Part shown: piece after piece, positions 41,499-49,779 of the stretch | Layout: each line of letters begins with the position of its first letter | Numbering within the stretch: the first letter of the stretch is position 1 | Assembly (NCBI RefSeq): GCF_000425945.1 | Contig: NZ_AUEK01000013.1 | Location: forward strand, 62,001 to 126,000 | DNA: 64,000 nt | DNA from: Candidatus Solirubrobacter pratensis | GTDB lineage: Bacteria; Actinomycetota; Thermoleophilia; Solirubrobacterales; Solirubrobacteraceae | Direction of reading: 5' to 3' | Translations under genes and position numbers: made by a program | Notes under the pieces: generated by a model | Databases searched by the model: none | What the model was told of the DNA's origin: nothing | Seen by the model: the letters and a program-made list of their open reading frames with translations, nothing else

Positions 41499-41623
41499 TG
41501 CTCCATGCACCGGGAGATGCCGCTCTCCGCTGGCTGCACGTGCTCGCGATGGCGTTCTCTCCCCCTCGCCTCCCCGGTCGGCATGGCGCTGCAGGGACGC
41601 TCGCTGACGGTGCTCGAGGCGGT

Positions 41624-42865
41624 TCACGACGCCTCCGCGGGAGCGAGCGCGCCGAGCGGAAGGTCGGGATCGGCGAGCCGGCGGTCGTCGACGGCGACGC
41701 GCTCGCGGATCAGGCGCTGGATCGGGTCGACCACGTCCCAGACATTCACGTTCATGCCCGCCAGGATGCGGTCGCCGGCGAGCCAGAACGCGATGAACTC
41801 GCGCGTCGCCGGATCGCCTCGGAAGACGACGCGGTCCCATGTCCGCGCGTAGCCGGTGTACTCCATCCCGACGTCGTACTGGTCGGAGAAGAAGTACGGC
41901 AGGCGCTCGTAGGCGAGCCCGCGGCCGAGCATGTTCCGCGCCGCCACCGGGCCCTGCTCGAGCGCGTTCGCCCAGTGCTCGACGCGGATCCGCTCGTCAT
42001 AGAACGGATGCTGGGCACCGGCCACGTCGCCGGCGGCGAACACGCCCGGCGCGCTGGTCTCGAGCCGCTGATCGGCGTGGATCCCGTCGCCGACGGCGAT
42101 CCCTGCCCGCTCCGCCAGCTCGATGCGCGGGCGCACGCCGACACCAACGGCGACGACGTCGCAGTCGATCGCATCGCCGTCGCTCGTCCGGACGCGCTCG
42201 ACCGCGCCCGTGCCCTCGAACGCCGCGACGCCGCACCCCAGCCGCATCCGCACGCCATGGTCGACATGGACGTCGCGGTAGACGGCGCCCACATCACGGC
42301 CCAGGACGCGCTCCAACGGGACCGCCTGCGGTTCGAGCACGGTCACGTCCAGGCCCCGCGTACGGGCCGACGCCGCCACCTCGCAGCCGATCCACCCGGC
42401 ACCGACGACGACGAGAGAGCCGGCATGGTCGAGCCGCTCACGCAGCGCGTCGCAGTCGGACACGCTGCGCAGGTAGCGCACGCCGTCGAGGTCGCTCCCC
42501 GGTATCCCGAGCCGGTGCGGCTCGGCGCCGGTGGCGAGCAGCAGCCGGTCGTAGCGCAGCCACTCGCCGTCGTCGAGCACGAGCGTTCGCTCCCGTACGT
42601 CCAGCTCGACCGCGCGGCGGCCGAGCCGCAGCTCGACGTCGTGATCCGCGTAGAACCGCTCGGGGTGGACGTAGATCGTCTCGCGCCGGGAGTCGCCGCG
42701 GAGGTAGTCCTTCGACAGCGGGGGACGCTCATAGGGGCGTTCGAGCTCGTCGCCGATGAGCGCGACGCGTCCGTCGAAGCCCTCCTCGCGAAGCGTCTCG
42801 ACGGCCTTGGCGCCGGCCATTCCGGCACCGGCGACGATGAAGGTGTCGGTCATGGATCCGCTCAT
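41624..42865 (-). CDS. FAD/NAD(P)H ferredoxin-reductase-type oxidoreductase
   Basis: The 413-residue protein has the FAD site FIVAGAGMAGAKAVE, the NAD(P)H site LVVVGAGWIGCEVA, the FAD-contact motif VFAAGDVAGA, and a C-terminal reductase domain (HWANALEQGPVAARNMLG, DQYDVGMEYTGYA). This is the rubredoxin/ferredoxin reductase family. The ATG at 42865 overlaps the stop of doxX by 4 nt; an in-frame ATG at 42853 is also possible. With DoxX it likely forms a membrane-linked redox pair. Confidence 0.9.
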   Translation of the reverse strand: MSGSMTDTFIVAGAGMAGAKAVETLREEGFDGRVALIGDELERPYERPPLSKDYLRGDSRRETIYVHPERFYADHDVELRLGRRAVELDVRERTLVLDDGEWLRYDRLLLATGAEPHRLGIPGSDLDGVRYLRSVSDCDALRERLDHAGSLVVVGAGWIGCEVAASARTRGLDVTVLEPQAVPLERVLGRDVGAVYRDVHVDHGVRMRLGCGVAAFEGTGAVERVRTSDGDAIDCDVVAVGVGVRPRIELAERAGIAVGDGIHADQRLETSAPGVFAAGDVAGAQHPFYDERIRVEHWANALEQGPVAARNMLGRGLAYERLPYFFSDQYDVGMEYTGYARTWDRVVFRGDPATREFIAFWLAGDRILAGMNVNVWDVVDPIQRLIRERVAVDDRRLADPDLPLGALAPAEAS

Positions 42866-43314
42866 CGCCCAGCGCGCGGGCGGTCGTACGCGAGCGTGAG
42901 CCGCGTCAGCGTCAGCGCGGCCAGCAAGAGCCCGAAGTCGCGCAGCGCGACGTCGTAGTAGCCGGGGCCGGTGACGAGGTTGACGATGATCCCGGCGAGC
43001 CACAGCACGACGACCGGCGCGCCGTAGCGCGGGCGCAGCGCGACCAGGATGCCGGCGAGGATCTCGATCGCCCCGACGGCGTACATGAAGTCCTGCGCGC
43101 TTCCCGGCATGAGGTCGTCCACCCATCCGGCCAGGTACCTGGGCCAGTCGGTCAGCACGTTGAGGAACTTGTCCAGGCCGAACGCGATCGGCGCGACCGC
43201 GAAGGCGACCCGAAGCATCAGATACGCCTGGTGGCCGGCCTCGTCCTGCGCGGCGTGGTCGGCTTCCGCGGCCCGCGACGGAGCCGAGACGGTCGGATCG
43301 TGAAGCACGGACAT
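42862..43314 (-). CDS. DoxX-family membrane protein
   Basis: The 150-residue protein has four hydrophobic helices (YLMLRVAFAVAPIAFGLDKFL, FMYAVGAIEILAGILVAL, APVVVLWLAGIIVNLV, RDFGLLLAALTLTRLTLAY) typical of DoxX/TQO-type proteins. GGAGG lies upstream of the ATG at 43314. It overlaps the reductase gene. The operon is divergent from the Cys-rich HTH regulator. Confidence 0.85.
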   Translation of the reverse strand: MSVLHDPTVSAPSRAAEADHAAQDEAGHQAYLMLRVAFAVAPIAFGLDKFLNVLTDWPRYLAGWVDDLMPGSAQDFMYAVGAIEILAGILVALRPRYGAPVVVLWLAGIIVNLVTGPGYYDVALRDFGLLLAALTLTRLTLAYDRPRAGR

Positions 43315-43335
43315 GTGAGGTCCTCCCTCTTCTAA

Positions 43336-43401
43336 AACCAATCCTGGTTGTCGAACCTACGCCTCGCGTCCGGTTTTGTCAATTCTCGTTAGCGATAGAC
43401 T
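43336..43401. promoter_or_regulatory. Divergent control region of doxX operon and HTH regulator
   Basis: AACCA-ATCC-TGGTT (43336-43349) is a perfect 5-bp inverted repeat near the doxX start. TAGACT (43396-43401) lies 7 nt before the ATG at 43409, and a TTGTCA lies upstream at 43376-43381 with a short 14-nt spacer. The unusually AT-rich stretch fits a regulated promoter. Confidence 0.45.
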
Positions 43402-43408
43402 CCCGGTA

Positions 43409-44077
43409 ATGGATCCGCTGGCGGCACTCAGCGCGCTCGGGGACGCGACGCGACGTCGCGTCTACGAGTACGTCGCGAGCCGACCCGGCCCCGTGAGCCG
43501 CGACGAAGCGGCCGCCGCCGCCGGCATCGGCCGCACGCTCGCCGCCTACCACCTCGACCGCCTGGCCGCCGAAGGCCTTCTGACCATCGCCTACGAGCGC
43601 CGCTCCGGCCGCACGGGCCCCGGCGCCGGCAGGCCGGCGAAGCTCTACGCCCGCAGCGAGCGCGAGGTCGCGGTGAGCATCCCCCCGCGCGACTACCACC
43701 TCGCCGCGCGCCTGCTCGCGGACGCCGCGGCCTCCGACACCGACGGCGCCACCCGCCGCGCGCTGTCCACCGCCGCCGAGCGCCTCGGCCGCGAAATCGC
43801 CGAAGAAGCCGGCGACACCGACATCGAGCCGCTCCTGCGCGAGCGCGGCTATGAGCCCTTCCACGACGACGACGGCACCGTCCGCCTCTGCAACTGCCCG
43901 TTCCACGCCGTCGCCCAACGCCACCCCGAGGTCGTCTGCGAGATGAATCTCGCGCTTCTTCGAGGATTGCTGAACGGACTCCACAGGCCCGGACTCACCG
44001 CCACGCTCGAACCCGCCCCCGGACGCTGCTGCGTCGCCCTCACGGCCGCGGCGCAGGCACCGTCAGCATCGTCCTGA
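43409..44077 (+). CDS. Cys-rich winged-helix regulator, probably metal or Fe-S sensing
   Basis: The 222-residue protein has an ArsR/SufR-like HTH (LGDATRRRVYEYVASRPGPVSRDEAAAAAGIGRTLAAYHLDRLAAEGLL) and a C-terminal half with conserved Cys: LCNCPFHAVAQRHPEVVCEMN and a terminal RCC. The spaced Cys set resembles the Fe-S ligands of SufR-type regulators. It faces the doxX-reductase operon across about 95 bp and probably controls it. The -10 box 7 nt upstream suggests a leaderless message. Cofactor is an inference. Confidence 0.82.
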   Translation: MDPLAALSALGDATRRRVYEYVASRPGPVSRDEAAAAAGIGRTLAAYHLDRLAAEGLLTIAYERRSGRTGPGAGRPAKLYARSEREVAVSIPPRDYHLAARLLADAAASDTDGATRRALSTAAERLGREIAEEAGDTDIEPLLRERGYEPFHDDDGTVRLCNCPFHAVAQRHPEVVCEMNLALLRGLLNGLHRPGLTATLEPAPGRCCVALTAAAQAPSASS

Positions 44078-44127
44078 GCGCCGGCCCGCTCCGGATGGCC
44101 GGGGCCGGCTGCTACGGTCAGCGCTTG

Positions 44128-44694
44128 ATGTCAACGCCTGCTGACAAGCCGCTTCGGCGCCGCCACGACGCGCCGGCCAGCCGCCAGGCGCTGCTCGAAG
44201 CGGCGATCGAACTGTTCAACGCGCGCGGCTACGACGCCACGACGGTCCGCGAGATCGGCGAGCGCGCCGCCGTCGACCCCGCGCTCATCGCCCGCTACTT
44301 CGGCAGCAAGGAAGGCCTGTACCTGGCGGCGCTCGCGGCGCAAGAGCCGCCGGCGGACGCCGGCGACCCGGTGGAGTTCGTCCGGCGCACCCTCAGCCGG
44401 CACGAGGCGCAGGGCGTCGGGCCCGTCGGCCTGGCGATGGTCTCGCCGACGATCGGCGACGCCATGCGCGAGCAGGTCCGCGCGCGGCTCGCCACGCGCA
44501 CCGGGCCGTTGGCCGAGACGCTGCGCGCCCGCGGAGCCGACGACCCCGAGTTGCGCGCCGCGCTGATCGTCGCCACGACGGTCGGCGTCTCGATCGCGCG
44601 CCGCGTCGGCACGCTGCCGGCGCTCAGCGACACGCCGGCCGAGGACGTCGTCGGGCACCTGGCCCCCGCGATCGCGGCGCTTGCGCGACCGTGA
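44128..44694 (+). CDS. TetR-family regulator of MFS exporter
   Basis: The 188-residue protein has the HTH (LFNARGYDATTVREIGERAAVDPALIARYFGSKEGLYLAAL) and a helical C-terminal domain. It overlaps the MFS gene by 4 nt (GTGA), so one transcript encodes both and the regulator probably represses itself and the pump. GTCAGC at about 44117 and GCTGAC near 44137 are inverted arms around the start and may be its operator. Confidence 0.9.
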   Translation: MSTPADKPLRRRHDAPASRQALLEAAIELFNARGYDATTVREIGERAAVDPALIARYFGSKEGLYLAALAAQEPPADAGDPVEFVRRTLSRHEAQGVGPVGLAMVSPTIGDAMREQVRARLATRTGPLAETLRARGADDPELRAALIVATTVGVSIARRVGTLPALSDTPAEDVVGHLAPAIAALARP

Positions 44695-46181
44695 CCGCTG
44701 AGCCGCAGGGGATGCCTGCCACGGTCCAGGCCCGCACGCGCGTGCGCGAGCGCGCCTTCGTCCCCACCCTGCTGGCGATCGGCATGGTCGTCTCGGTCAT
44801 CAGCTCGCTCGGCGCGCCGCTCATCCCGACGATCGCGCACGACATGCACGCGAGCCTGAGCGCGACGCAGTGGTCGCTGACCGCGACCCTGCTGGTCGGG
44901 GCGGTCGCCTCGCCGCTCGTCGGGCGCCTCGGCGACGGCCCGCACCGGCGCCGCGTGCTGCTCTGCTGCCTCGCGCTCGTGACGCTCGGCGGCGCGGTGG
45001 CCGCGCTGGCGGGCTCGCTGTCCGTCCTCGTCCTCGGCCGCGCGCTCCAAGGTGTGGGACTTGCCCTCATGCCGCTGACGATGGCCTCGGCGCGCGACCA
45101 CCTGCCGCCCGAGCGCGCCGGCGGCGTCATCGCGCTGCTCTCGGTGATCGCAGCGGTCGGCGTGGGGCTCGGGTACCCGATCACCGGCTTCATCGCCGAG
45201 CACGCCGACGCGTCGGCGGCGTTCTGGTTCGGCGCGTTCGCCGGCGCAGCGGCGTTCGTCGTGGCGGCCGCGTTCGTCCCGGGGCCCTCGAGCACGGACC
45301 ATCGCGCGGGGCTCGACGTCCGCGGCGCCGCGCTCGTGGGCGGCGGCGTGCTCGCGCTGCTGCTGGCGCTGGAGAAGGGCTCCGACTGGGGCTGGAGCGC
45401 GGCCTCCACGCTCGGCCTGCTCGTGCTCGCGGTCGTGCTGCTCGCGCTGTGGACGCTCAACGAGCTGCGCGTCGAGCACCCGCTCGTCGAGCTGCGGCTG
45501 GTCCGCCGGCGCGCGGTGTTGACCGCCAACGTCACCGGCCTGGTGCTCGGCATATCCATGTACTTGGGCATCTCACTGGTCACGCAGATCGTGCAGCTGC
45601 CGTCGGGCATGCACGAGACGGTCTTCGTCGCGGGACTGACGCTGCTGCCGCTCTCGGCGCTGTCGACGGCCTCCAGCCGCCTGCTGCCGCGCGTGCGCGC
45701 GCACACCGGCGCGCGCGCCACCATCCCGATCGGCGCCACGGTCATCGCGGTGGCGATGCTGTTCTTCGCGCTGACCGGCGACGCGCTGTGGCAGGCGTTC
45801 GTGATGATGGGCCTCGTCGGCCTCGGCCTGGGCTTCACGTTCGCCGCGATGCCCGGCCTCATCGTCGGATCGGTGCCGCGGCACGAGACCAGCAGCGCGA
45901 TGAGCTTCTACCAGGTCACGCGCTACGTCGGGTTCTCTGTCGGCAGCGGGCTGGCGGTGACGCTGCTGCGCGCGTTCGACGGCGATGCCGCGGTGCCGAC
46001 CACCAGCGCCTATGACAAGACGTTCGCGGTCGGCGGCGCGCTCTGCCTCGCGGCGGCGGCGGTGGCGTGGATGCTGCCCGGCGGCGCGCTGCCAAGCGCC
46101 CCCGCAGGCGCGGGCGACGAGCGCGCGGTCGAGGAGGGCGAGCTCGCCGCCGCGGGCCTGCCGCTGCTCGAAGACGACTGA
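44691..46181 (+). CDS. MFS transporter, DHA2 drug-export type
   Basis: The 496-residue protein has about 14 hydrophobic helices and the DHA2 motifs TLLVGAVASPLVGRLGDGPHRRRVLL (motif A), LGRALQGVGLALMPL and GVGLGYPITGFIAEH. It should export drugs or metabolites using the proton gradient. The last 25 residues are acidic and extra. Overlap with the TetR gene indicates a regulated efflux unit; substrate unknown. Confidence 0.9.
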   Translation: MTAEPQGMPATVQARTRVRERAFVPTLLAIGMVVSVISSLGAPLIPTIAHDMHASLSATQWSLTATLLVGAVASPLVGRLGDGPHRRRVLLCCLALVTLGGAVAALAGSLSVLVLGRALQGVGLALMPLTMASARDHLPPERAGGVIALLSVIAAVGVGLGYPITGFIAEHADASAAFWFGAFAGAAAFVVAAAFVPGPSSTDHRAGLDVRGAALVGGGVLALLLALEKGSDWGWSAASTLGLLVLAVVLLALWTLNELRVEHPLVELRLVRRRAVLTANVTGLVLGISMYLGISLVTQIVQLPSGMHETVFVAGLTLLPLSALSTASSRLLPRVRAHTGARATIPIGATVIAVAMLFFALTGDALWQAFVMMGLVGLGLGFTFAAMPGLIVGSVPRHETSSAMSFYQVTRYVGFSVGSGLAVTLLRAFDGDAAVPTTSAYDKTFAVGGALCLAAAAVAWMLPGGALPSAPAGAGDERAVEEGELAAAGLPLLEDD

Positions 46182-46185
46182 CGAT

Positions 46186-46230
46186 CGGCCCCTCGGCGGC
46201 CCGGACGCCGACGCGCGGCGCCCGGGGCCG
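46186..46230. terminator. Hairpin between convergent MFS and ThuA genes
   Basis: CGGCCCC (46186-46192) pairs with GGGGCCG (46224-46230), with further GC-rich inner pairing. Lies between two stops. Confidence 0.5.
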
Positions 46231-46237
46231 TGCGCGA

Positions 46238-47173
46238 TCAGATCGCGCAGTCCGAGCCGTGGCCCTCCCCGGCCACCCACCGAACCGCGCCGACGAGCTG
46301 CCGCACGAGCTCGTTGTCGCCGCCGTTCTCCGTGTACGAGCCGCCGAAGTGACCCATGCCGGTCACCCAGGTCCGGCCGTCGCGGTAGCGCCTCGCCACC
46401 CCGGTGCCGTCCAGCACCAGGCCGTCATAGCGCTTGCACCAGGTGATCGGATGGTCCGCGCCCATCGCGTTCGCGCCGGGGTCGTAGGACGACTCGTCGA
46501 GCGTGAGCAGCACGTGGTGGCTGTCGCGCACGCTGCGGGCGAAGTTGTAGTGCTCGTCTCCGAAGCCGTAGACGGGCGGCAGCGTGAACGTGGAGAGGTG
46601 GTCGGCATCTTCGACGTGGACGTCGGCGACGTTGTTGCGGTCCGTGCGCGCGTGGCCGCGCATGAGGGTGCCGACGACCGACTGCTCGCCGCCGTCCCAC
46701 CAATCCCAGCTGACGACGCCCGCGCCCATGTCGGTCGCGTTGTGGTTGGCGGCGATGCCACCGCCCTTCTGGACGAAGCGGATGATCGCGGCGCGCTCCG
46801 GCTCATCCCACAGCGGACCGACCTTGCCGCCGCCCGCCCAGGAGGAGGAGGCATTGAAGAACAGCAGCGCGTCGTAGCGCTTCAGGTTGCGGTCGGTGAA
46901 CACCCGCGGATTCGCCGTCGGATGGTCGCAATTGCCGGGGTTGCCGCCGTTGTCGGTGCAGTCCTCCCAGTCGACCGCGTAGCCCGCCTCCTCGAGGGCG
47001 GCCTGCACCACCGGCCGGCCATTGTCGATCGCGTCCGCGTGCCGGTACCCGGTCGTGCCGGTGTAGAGCAGGACACGCGGCGGCTTCTCCTTCGCGGCGG
47101 CTGGGACTACGCCGATCGCCAGGCCCGTCCCCAATGCGGCCGTCGCGGCGCCCGTGAGCAAGCGCTTCCTCAT
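46238..47173 (-). CDS. Secreted ThuA-domain protein
   Basis: A GGGAGG site is 8 nt before the ATG at 47173, and a signal peptide (LLTGAATAALGTGLAIGVVPAAA) follows. The domain matches ThuA: RVLLYTGTTGYRHADAIDNG, LKRYDALLFFNASSSW, FVQKGGGIAANHNATDMG, HPITWCKRYDGLVLDG, and GRTWVTGMGHFGGSY. The fold is a class-I amidotransferase-like domain that lacks the catalytic triad; a role in sugar handling is suggested in trehalose utilisation. It is divergent from the S8 peptidase gene. Confidence 0.9.
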   Translation of the reverse strand: MRKRLLTGAATAALGTGLAIGVVPAAAKEKPPRVLLYTGTTGYRHADAIDNGRPVVQAALEEAGYAVDWEDCTDNGGNPGNCDHPTANPRVFTDRNLKRYDALLFFNASSSWAGGGKVGPLWDEPERAAIIRFVQKGGGIAANHNATDMGAGVVSWDWWDGGEQSVVGTLMRGHARTDRNNVADVHVEDADHLSTFTLPPVYGFGDEHYNFARSVRDSHHVLLTLDESSYDPGANAMGADHPITWCKRYDGLVLDGTGVARRYRDGRTWVTGMGHFGGSYTENGGDNELVRQLVGAVRWVAGEGHGSDCAI

Positions 47174-47412
47174 GGTCGTTGCCTCCCGTGGGTGTTTGCG
47201 TCGACACGGCGGCGACGTCGCGATTCGGCCCTTGCCGTATTCGCTCGGAACGCAAAAGTCCGCCAGATCAGCCGCGTGTCGTTGCACGCTTATACCACGA
47301 GATCGACAGAAGTCCGGGTACCAGCTCAGACAACCGACCCGACCGGCCGAGCGCCGGCCGACCGCTGAGGTAGGGTGCCCGGCTGAACCATCCGCGGGGG
47401 GAGGGGAGAGCT

Positions 47413-49599
47413 GTGATTTCCGTCAAGGCGGGGCTTGTCGCGGCGTCGACGGCGATGGCGTGCGTCGTCGCCGCGCAACCGGCGAGCGCGCAACTGTCGG
47501 CGCCGCCGGCGCCGATCCAGTCCTATGCCGGCGATCCCGGCCGGCCGGGCGATCCGGCGAGCTGGCGCACGCCGGAGTTCCTACGGGACAACGGCATGCT
47601 GTCGATCGGAGCGGAGTTCGCCTACGCCGCCGGTTACTCCGGCAGCGGGATGAACATCGGCATCGTCGACTCCGGCGTCTTCGCCGGGCACGTGCGCGAG
47701 CACGGCAGCCTGGCGACGGACTACGCCGTCGGGGACCGGTACTTCTCGGTCGAGGCCCAAGGCGGTGAGACGGGCCCGACGCCGGGGTTCTACGACCCGG
47801 CGTTCAATGACCTGCACGGGACCCACGTGAGCGGGACCGTGGGCGCCAGCCGCGACGGCGTCGGCGAGACGACGCCCGCGGGGCCGGAGGCCAACATGCA
47901 CGGCGTCGCCTTCAACAGCGACGTCTTCGTCGGCAACACCCACAAGACCGACGGCGTGTTCTACGGCCTGCTGCCGGCGACCGCGACGCTCGCCCAGACG
48001 CCGGACAACGCGTACCTGGAGAACGTCTATCGCGCCGTCAACGCGGCGAAGACGGAGAACGGCAGGCCGATCCGGCTCATCACGAGCAGCTGGGGCAGCC
48101 AGCCGGCGACGGAGAACTACAACACCTACGATCCGCCGCCCGGCGCTCCGGACGGCTTCGGCTTGAACACGGCGTGGCGCTTCCTGTCCACGCCCGACGG
48201 CGTCGCCGATCCGAACGGCAAGACCGAGCATTGGCTCAACGGCGCGATCGAGGTCGCGCGCACCGGCACCATCCTCCAGTTCACGGCCGGCAACAGCGGC
48301 TACGCGAATCCGACGCCGCGCGGCGCCGCGCCGTACTTCCTGCCCGACCTCGAAGGCCGCTGGTACACGACGTCGGGCATCAACCCCAACATCGGGCGGA
48401 CGTTCAACCCCGACGGATCGGTCCTCGTCCCGGGGACACAGGAGTTCAATCAGTGTGGCGTCGCGAAGTGGTCGTGCGTGACCGCGCCGAGCCGGGGGAT
48501 CAACAGCACCACGGTGCAGCTCGTCGGCGGCTTGCCGCAGCCGCGCTACGGGAGCGCGTCCGGCACGTCGATGGCCGGCCCGCACTCGGCGGCCGCGCTG
48601 ACGCTGGTCATGCAGCGCTTCCCGTACATGACCAACGAGCAGGCGCTCTACACGATGTTCACCACCGGCCGGCAGAACGCCACGGTCAGCGACGCGTCCG
48701 GCGCCGCCGTCCCGAATCCCACGGCCGGCCAGATCGTGCAGGTGCCCGACCGGCGCAACGGCTGGCACACGCCCAGCCTGCGCGAGGCCGTCAGGGGCCC
48801 GGGGCAGCTGCTCGGGCCGTTCGACGTCGACACGCGCGGCTACAGCGACGTGTGGTCGAACGACATCTCCGACGTCGCGATCCGCGGGCGGCGTCAGGAG
48901 GACGCCGGCGAAGCGGCCGCCTGGCTGGAGACCGAGCGCGCGAAGGGCTGGACGCAGGGGCTGCCGCCGGACGCGAGCGACGTCGACAAGTCCGACTACG
49001 CCATCGGTACACGCCGGGCGAAGGCGCGCGACGCGCGCGTGTACGAGGGCAGCCTCACCAAGCGAGGCGAGGGAACGCTGTTCCTCACCGGCAAGGACGG
49101 CTGGCACGGTGAGACCCGCGTGCTCGGCGGCAAGCTCTCGGTCGTGGGCACCCACGCCAGCCCGATCGAGGTGTCGGGCGGGACGCTGGGCGGCAGCGGC
49201 GAGGTGGGCGACGACATCGTCGTCGCGGGCGGCGTGCTGCAGCCCGGGCTCGCGCCCGGGGAAGCGGCGCGCATCACCGACGTCCAGGTCGCCCCGGGCA
49301 ACGTCCTGACGACCGGCGGGAAGGTGGTCGTCGCCAAGCGTGGCCGCGTTGCCGTGACGATCAGAGGCGACCGCGACTACACCAGCGTGCAGGCCGCCGG
49401 CGATCTGGCGCTCGACGGCGACCTCACGCTGGACGTGCGGGGGCCGGTGCAGCCGGGCGCCGTGCTGACGATCATGCGCGGCGGCGCGATCTCGGGTCGC
49501 TTCGAGGGGATGCCCGAAGGGCGCGTGGTGCGCGCGGGCGGCCACCTGCTCAGGGTCTCCTACCGGAACCGGAGCGTGAGCCTGACCGTGATGCGGTGA
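47413..49599 (+). CDS. Secreted subtilase (S8) with autotransporter-type beta repeats
   Basis: GGGGAGGGGAG precedes the GTG. A signal peptide (GLVAASTAMACVVAAQPASA) is followed by the S8 domain with catalytic Asp86 (IVDSG), His135 (HGTHVSG) and Ser386 (SGTSMAG), and the oxyanion Asn in FTAGNSG. From about residue 530 the chain reads YEGSLTKRGEGTLFLTGKDGWHGETRVLGGKLSVVGTHA and GGTLGGSGEV, the autotransporter-associated beta-strand (PATR) pattern, then long beta-rich repeats to the end. Unlike Gram-negative autotransporters there is no outer-membrane barrel. Possible role: surface-held protease. It is divergent from the ThuA gene. Confidence 0.88.
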   Translation: MISVKAGLVAASTAMACVVAAQPASAQLSAPPAPIQSYAGDPGRPGDPASWRTPEFLRDNGMLSIGAEFAYAAGYSGSGMNIGIVDSGVFAGHVREHGSLATDYAVGDRYFSVEAQGGETGPTPGFYDPAFNDLHGTHVSGTVGASRDGVGETTPAGPEANMHGVAFNSDVFVGNTHKTDGVFYGLLPATATLAQTPDNAYLENVYRAVNAAKTENGRPIRLITSSWGSQPATENYNTYDPPPGAPDGFGLNTAWRFLSTPDGVADPNGKTEHWLNGAIEVARTGTILQFTAGNSGYANPTPRGAAPYFLPDLEGRWYTTSGINPNIGRTFNPDGSVLVPGTQEFNQCGVAKWSCVTAPSRGINSTTVQLVGGLPQPRYGSASGTSMAGPHSAAALTLVMQRFPYMTNEQALYTMFTTGRQNATVSDASGAAVPNPTAGQIVQVPDRRNGWHTPSLREAVRGPGQLLGPFDVDTRGYSDVWSNDISDVAIRGRRQEDAGEAAAWLETERAKGWTQGLPPDASDVDKSDYAIGTRRAKARDARVYEGSLTKRGEGTLFLTGKDGWHGETRVLGGKLSVVGTHASPIEVSGGTLGGSGEVGDDIVVAGGVLQPGLAPGEAARITDVQVAPGNVLTTGGKVVVAKRGRVAVTIRGDRDYTSVQAAGDLALDGDLTLDVRGPVQPGAVLTIMRGGAISGRFEGMPEGRVVRAGGHLLRVSYRNRSVSLTVMR

Positions 49600-49779
49600 C
49601 CGCGCCCGCGGCCGGCATCGTGCTGCGCCACGCTACGCCGGTCGTTCAATACATGTAAATGCAGATCCGCTTTATGAGAACGCGCGCCCTGCCTCATTGA
49701 ATCTCCGCCCGCGCCCTGCCAGGGTGCCGCCCGTTTGGGTCAAGGGCTGCATGCCCGCGAGGGTCTTACGGAGGGGTCT

